Shown in pieces: positions 60,879 to 64,000 of a DNA stretch of 64,000 nt; positions within the stretch are counted from its first letter, which is position 1; each line of letters opens with the position of its first letter. The DNA is from VBAU01 sp036005185 (GTDB lineage Bacteria; Bacteroidota; Bacteroidia; Chitinophagales; Chitinophagaceae): NCBI GenBank assembly GCA_036005185.1, contig DASYQS010000019.1, positions 1 to 64,000 of the forward strand, read 5' to 3'. Below the pieces are notes generated by a model that was given only the letters and a program-made list of their open reading frames with translations, did no database searches and was not told the DNA's origin. The translations under genes and the position numbers were made by a program.

Positions 60879-63053
60879 CTATTGTTTGGACGCCATTCTT
60901 TGATCATGATAATTATATAACCTGATAACATAAGAGCTAACATTTTTGTATGGCGGTATATACTCTTCAAAAAGTTTTGAGACTGTTGACTCAGCTTTAA
61001 ATGTTCCATTCAACTCATTCCAAAAATTAACCCAATCAATATTTCTTCCTTCGGTAAGATAATTATTGAGATGCCGGAGTAATGGATCATTCACCGCCAT
61101 TGATCCTACTTGTTTGGAAGCTATGATGTGTACGTCGGGATTTATTTCCATGATCTTTTTCATATTCTTATATCCCCCGCAGGAACCAAGAATAGCCAAT
61201 TTTACAGAAGGATAGAGGTATTTTAGAGTATTCGGCAAATGATAACTATGACCTCGATGAATAAGCACAGATGGCTGAATAGATTCTTTTTCTAAAAAAT
61301 CCACCAACGCTTCTTGCGCAGCAATATCTTTTTCATCCTCCGTGTTTAAAGGAAGATTAGCGTAAATTTTTATTGGTTGCCCTTTTAATGAACTGATGGT
61401 CACCCATGAATCATTTGTACTCACCTCCCATTGGCTTTTATCTTTAAAAAGGCTCATAAAACTGCCATATGAACTTTTCCCATCTTCATCTCCATAAAAA
61501 ATAACCAGTTCCGATACATTTCCCTTTTTATCTTTTAGCGAAGTAAATGGCAATCTTTTATAGTTCGCTGACAGGTTGTTTTCAGACTGGTCATTATTCA
61601 CAAGATTATACACACGCTGAAGTATGGAATACAGCCGCTCGCTTTGATACTGATTATTTTTTTTGCTTTTTTGTAACCCGTCTTCTAATTCCTGCCTTAC
61701 ATAGCTATTAAAGCCCGGATCCTTTGAGAGGGTAATAAATGCATCTGCAATATCAACAGCATCTGATATCGCTTCCTCTTCATCACTATTTTCAATATCT
61801 GCAATGAATAAGTGAATAAGCTGCCTGCTGTTTTCTTGTGGCATGTGATGCAAAAAATCAGAGAGTGTGTTGTACGTTGCTGCAATCCGCATAAACTTCC
61901 TGAATTTATCATTGTGGACAAGACTTAGTACGGAATCAGCCGCTTGATCCTTGAAATGGCCCAACAGTCTTTTGTAAAGTCCCAGGTAAGTTGATGTGTA
62001 CATTTCCTCATCAGCACTGACAATTATGTAATAAAGGTCTTGCGGACGTAGTGTTTGTACAGATTGAAAGCGAGCAGCATCCGTCGAGCTATGCAGATCA
62101 TTAATTTTTGTTACGTAAAAGTCGAGTGATTTCTTCGATAAAGCATTCATCAAGGCAGTTTCAAAATCTGAATTGTCGCCCTGTTGTTTTTTTTGTTCAT
62201 TGCTCATCGCGGTGTTCACCAGCAATTGAAAATAATCATTTACTTTTTTTCTTTTCTCAAGAACATCATTAATCGTCAATTCATTGTAGGCAATCTGCAC
62301 CGTAAACGGCGCCAGTTCGGAAGCGAGGCTGTTTGATGAAAAAGCAACCAGCTGCTGAACGTAAATATTTTTTTGATTGCGAATACTATTGGCAACAGCG
62401 TTATTATTTTTTTGCAGGTAGGATAGTAATTGTTCGGGATAATTTTTAGCCATAAAAACTATCAGTGAATCAGTATAATAAAATCCCGGCTTGCTCTCCA
62501 AAAAAGAAAAAATATATTCCGGTGTTTCCACAACCCTTTTGTAAGCGCTGATGTCAGTCATTTGTTTTTTTTCATCAAACTCCCAAAAGGCATTGGCCAA
62601 TAATTGGCCGTTACGCCAATTCAGGTTTTTGAAATCTTTCTCTATGGCTTCATTATTTTTTCTGTCTAAAAGATCATTTAGCGTTTGTTTATAAGCTTTA
62701 AGAATTTCTGGAATATTCAATTGGTTGATTTTATCCTCTTTCAACTGTTGTTGCAGTTCCTTCATAAAATAGGATAGGCTCCGAATGGCTTTAATTCTTT
62801 TATCTCGGGGAGCAGTTGCAAGAAATTGAAGATTGTTCTGAAGGCTGTTAACATCGTTCACCGCAAACCTTTGCAGACTTTTTTTAATATTTGGGTTAAT
62901 AGAAGCTGTCATTAAAAAATCTTTGAAAACTTTTTGTTCTTCATCTACCATCTGCCTCGCTGCTTTTATATCATTTGCAGATGATTGACCTATGCTTTGA
63001 ATAGAAAGAAAAGAATATAAAAGCAAGATTAAAAACTGTGGAATCGCCTTCAT
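60879..63053 (-). CDS. Large secreted helical protein with a possible clan CD peptidase-like C-terminus
   Basis: A 724-residue exported protein (signal ending QSIGQ). Residues about 25-500 are charged and helical without repeats I can name. From about 515 a mixed alpha/beta region begins (SELVIFYGDEDGKSSYGSFMSLF) and carries IHRGHSYH (H599, H602) then, 23 residues later, LAILGSCGGYKN (C625), followed by IIASKQVGSMAVNDPL. A His at a strand end and a Cys after the next strand is the arrangement of caspase/gingipain-type (clan CD) cysteine peptidases. The match is by pattern, not to a known family. It is not adjacent to any type IX signal and lacks a C-terminal sorting domain. Confidence 0.55.
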   Translation of the reverse strand: MKAIPQFLILLLYSFLSIQSIGQSSANDIKAARQMVDEEQKVFKDFLMTASINPNIKKSLQRFAVNDVNSLQNNLQFLATAPRDKRIKAIRSLSYFMKELQQQLKEDKINQLNIPEILKAYKQTLNDLLDRKNNEAIEKDFKNLNWRNGQLLANAFWEFDEKKQMTDISAYKRVVETPEYIFSFLESKPGFYYTDSLIVFMAKNYPEQLLSYLQKNNNAVANSIRNQKNIYVQQLVAFSSNSLASELAPFTVQIAYNELTINDVLEKRKKVNDYFQLLVNTAMSNEQKKQQGDNSDFETALMNALSKKSLDFYVTKINDLHSSTDAARFQSVQTLRPQDLYYIIVSADEEMYTSTYLGLYKRLLGHFKDQAADSVLSLVHNDKFRKFMRIAATYNTLSDFLHHMPQENSRQLIHLFIADIENSDEEEAISDAVDIADAFITLSKDPGFNSYVRQELEDGLQKSKKNNQYQSERLYSILQRVYNLVNNDQSENNLSANYKRLPFTSLKDKKGNVSELVIFYGDEDGKSSYGSFMSLFKDKSQWEVSTNDSWVTISSLKGQPIKIYANLPLNTEDEKDIAAQEALVDFLEKESIQPSVLIHRGHSYHLPNTLKYLYPSVKLAILGSCGGYKNMKKIMEINPDVHIIASKQVGSMAVNDPLLRHLNNYLTEGRNIDWVNFWNELNGTFKAESTVSKLFEEYIPPYKNVSSYVIRLYNYHDQRMASKQ

Positions 63054-63121
63054 GGGTAAACCTTTTCCGGCTATACTGCATTAAATGTGCCATTAAGGAG
63101 TTATGGAATCAGGAACGGCAA

Positions 63122-64000
63122 TTAGTGACGAGGAAGCGCTGCCTTGAGAAAACGTTTTGCACTTAAAAATTCAATCGGTAGTTCAGTTTTATCCGCTATC
63201 GCCAAGTCGGCAAGTATTTCACCAAAAACAGACGCAAATTTAAATCCATGCCCACTAAAACCACAGGCAATAGCAACTTGGTCTTCATACCCGGGTAGCT
63301 TGTCAATGATAAAATCCTCATCAGGAGAGTTTGCATAAAGGCATATTTTAGAAGAGAGCCATTTTTCAAAGCAACCTGGTAGATATTTGTCGAGCACATA
63401 CTTCAGGTCTTCTTCGTCTTCTTGCATGGTTTCTCTGTTTACGTGATCAGGATCTGTTTCCAAAGCGGGATGATGATGCGCTAACTTTAACCCAATCGGT
63501 CCGCCGAAAGTGGCAACAGGCAATATAGGAAACCCATAATAACAGCCAGGCTTCGTATCGTCAGACATGAGCCAGCAGGGAAAATTTTGTAGCGAAAATT
63601 GCTCCCATTCCTTTGGTTTTATCCAAGCAACAAACTGGCGCGTAATTTTTATTTTGTCCGCAATGCCGGGAATTATTTTCCCCGCCCATGCGCCTGCTGT
63701 TATGACTAGCTTATTGGAACGATAGGTATTTTTATCTGTTGTGACTATAACTCCATTACCATCTTTTTTCCATTCTATCACTTTTTCCTTTACATGAATT
63801 TTAGCGCCTTTTTTAATAGCTTGTTCTGTATAAAGCAAAATTGCTTTTTCAGGAGTTACAAAACCTGCATCGGGTTCTAGCAAAACTTCAAAATCGTTTG
63901 GTATTTTAAATGGTGGAAAACGCTTAGTGGCTGATGATGAAGTAAGGTTTTCTAAAGGAATATTGTATAAAGCAGCGGACTGCTTTATACCTTTTATTAA
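63122..64000 (-). CDS. FAD-dependent sarcosine/N-methyltryptophan oxidase-like protein, C-terminal part (cut by window end)
   Basis: Open frame runs from the stop at 63122 past the right edge; there is no start inside the window (the TTG at 63883 is internal). The 292 visible codons show the family's middle and C-terminal part: LLEPDAGFVTPEKAI, VITAGAWAGKIIP, CYYGFPILPVATFGGPIGLKLAHHHP, and the FAD-attachment-region YANSPDEDFIIDKLPGYEDQVAIACGFSGHGFKFASVFGEILADLAI. In monomeric sarcosine oxidase and MTOX the flavin is covalently bound to a Cys near the FSGHGFK segment; here C in ACGFSGHG is not the same position, so binding may be non-covalent. It oxidises N-methyl or secondary amines, producing hydrogen peroxide. 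Confidence 0.85.
   Translation of the reverse strand, partial: LIKGIKQSAALYNIPLENLTSSSATKRFPPFKIPNDFEVLLEPDAGFVTPEKAILLYTEQAIKKGAKIHVKEKVIEWKKDGNGVIVTTDKNTYRSNKLVITAGAWAGKIIPGIADKIKITRQFVAWIKPKEWEQFSLQNFPCWLMSDDTKPGCYYGFPILPVATFGGPIGLKLAHHHPALETDPDHVNRETMQEDEEDLKYVLDKYLPGCFEKWLSSKICLYANSPDEDFIIDKLPGYEDQVAIACGFSGHGFKFASVFGEILADLAIADKTELPIEFLSAKRFLKAALPRH

Noticed and set aside
1..64000. rRNA, tRNA, CRISPR arrays, phage or toxin-antitoxin modules
   Set aside because: Reading the gaps and gene contexts gave no sequence with the expected structures. Gaps are short and mostly explained by promoters and terminators. Small RNAs cannot be ruled out by eye.

Overview
The window reads as a chromosomal segment of a Bacteroidota bacterium, most likely a member of the Chitinophagaceae. 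The evidence is the low-to-moderate GC content, SusC/SusD pairs, TonB receptors with carboxypeptidase-D-like N-domains, a type IX secretion C-terminal signal, two LytS/LytTR two-component pairs, DUF4270, DUF4907 and DUF5020 proteins, S46 and S41 peptidases, promoters of the TTTG-N19/20-TAnnTTTG kind, and little Shine-Dalgarno use. I see no rRNA or tRNA gene, CRISPR array, prophage or plasmid module. The species assignment is inference.

Layout. 1-3.9 kb is a LacI-controlled catabolic locus: a TonB receptor cut by the window edge, a zinc-ligand-less MDR dehydrogenase, a TIM-barrel isomerase/epimerase, a LacI regulator, and a double palindromic operator in the divergent promoter region. 4-7.6 kb holds a secreted oligopeptidase B-like enzyme, a small element (inverted repeats around a frameshifted S23/IVP gene), a PaaY-like hexapeptide protein and a DUF6970-like lipoprotein. 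7.9-9.1 kb is a T9SS cargo protein. 9.4-15.5 kb is a divergent surface/sensory cluster: a DUF4270 lipoprotein and an outer-membrane protein on one side, and a Kelch lipoprotein, a DUF4907 protein and a LytS/LytTR pair in overlapping genes on the other. 15.5-19.3 kb holds a disordered KGG-repeat protein, a degenerate LigD phosphoesterase-like protein, the Obg GTPase and a GH18 lipoprotein. 19.3-28.6 kb holds a DPP7-type S46 peptidase, a dipeptide epimerase-like enolase, outer-membrane proteins, an AlkA-type glycosylase, MnmD and an amidohydrolase.

28.7-34.4 kb carries cysS, a membrane-anchored EEP-family protein, metF and a second LytTR/LytS pair. 34.8-40.1 kb is a SusC/SusD/lipoprotein utilisation locus. 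40.1-46.8 kb holds an NadR-like kinase and PnuC (nicotinamide riboside use), an Hsp20, two M23 peptidase paralogues, small NTF2 and cupin proteins and a saccharopine dehydrogenase-like protein. 45.2-51.3 kb is a purine hydroxylase block: a single-chain fused xanthine dehydrogenase, XdhC, and a MOSC protein nearby. 51.4-57.4 kb has a NifU-type scaffold, an ArsC/Spx-like protein, the Prc protease with a helical secreted partner, an outer-membrane protein and a Thr/Ala/Ser-rich secreted protein. 57.7-64 kb has a RAYT-type Y1 transposase, an AsmA-like protein, a large secreted protein with a His/Cys arrangement suggestive of a clan CD peptidase, and a sarcosine/N-methyltryptophan oxidase-like gene cut by the window end.

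The least ordinary signals are these: in-frame palindromic or low-complexity DNA inserts in housekeeping genes (two in mnmD, one each in cysS and the NadR-like gene), with a RAYT transposase in the same window; the IVS-like element with a broken S23 gene; the LigD-like protein without its catalytic histidines; the acidic/RS-rich KGG protein; the possible clan CD peptidase; and the DUF4270/Kelch/DUF4907/LytSR cluster. Several genes start at an internal ATG, or at GTG or TTG, rather than at the longest possible start; these choices are explained per entry.
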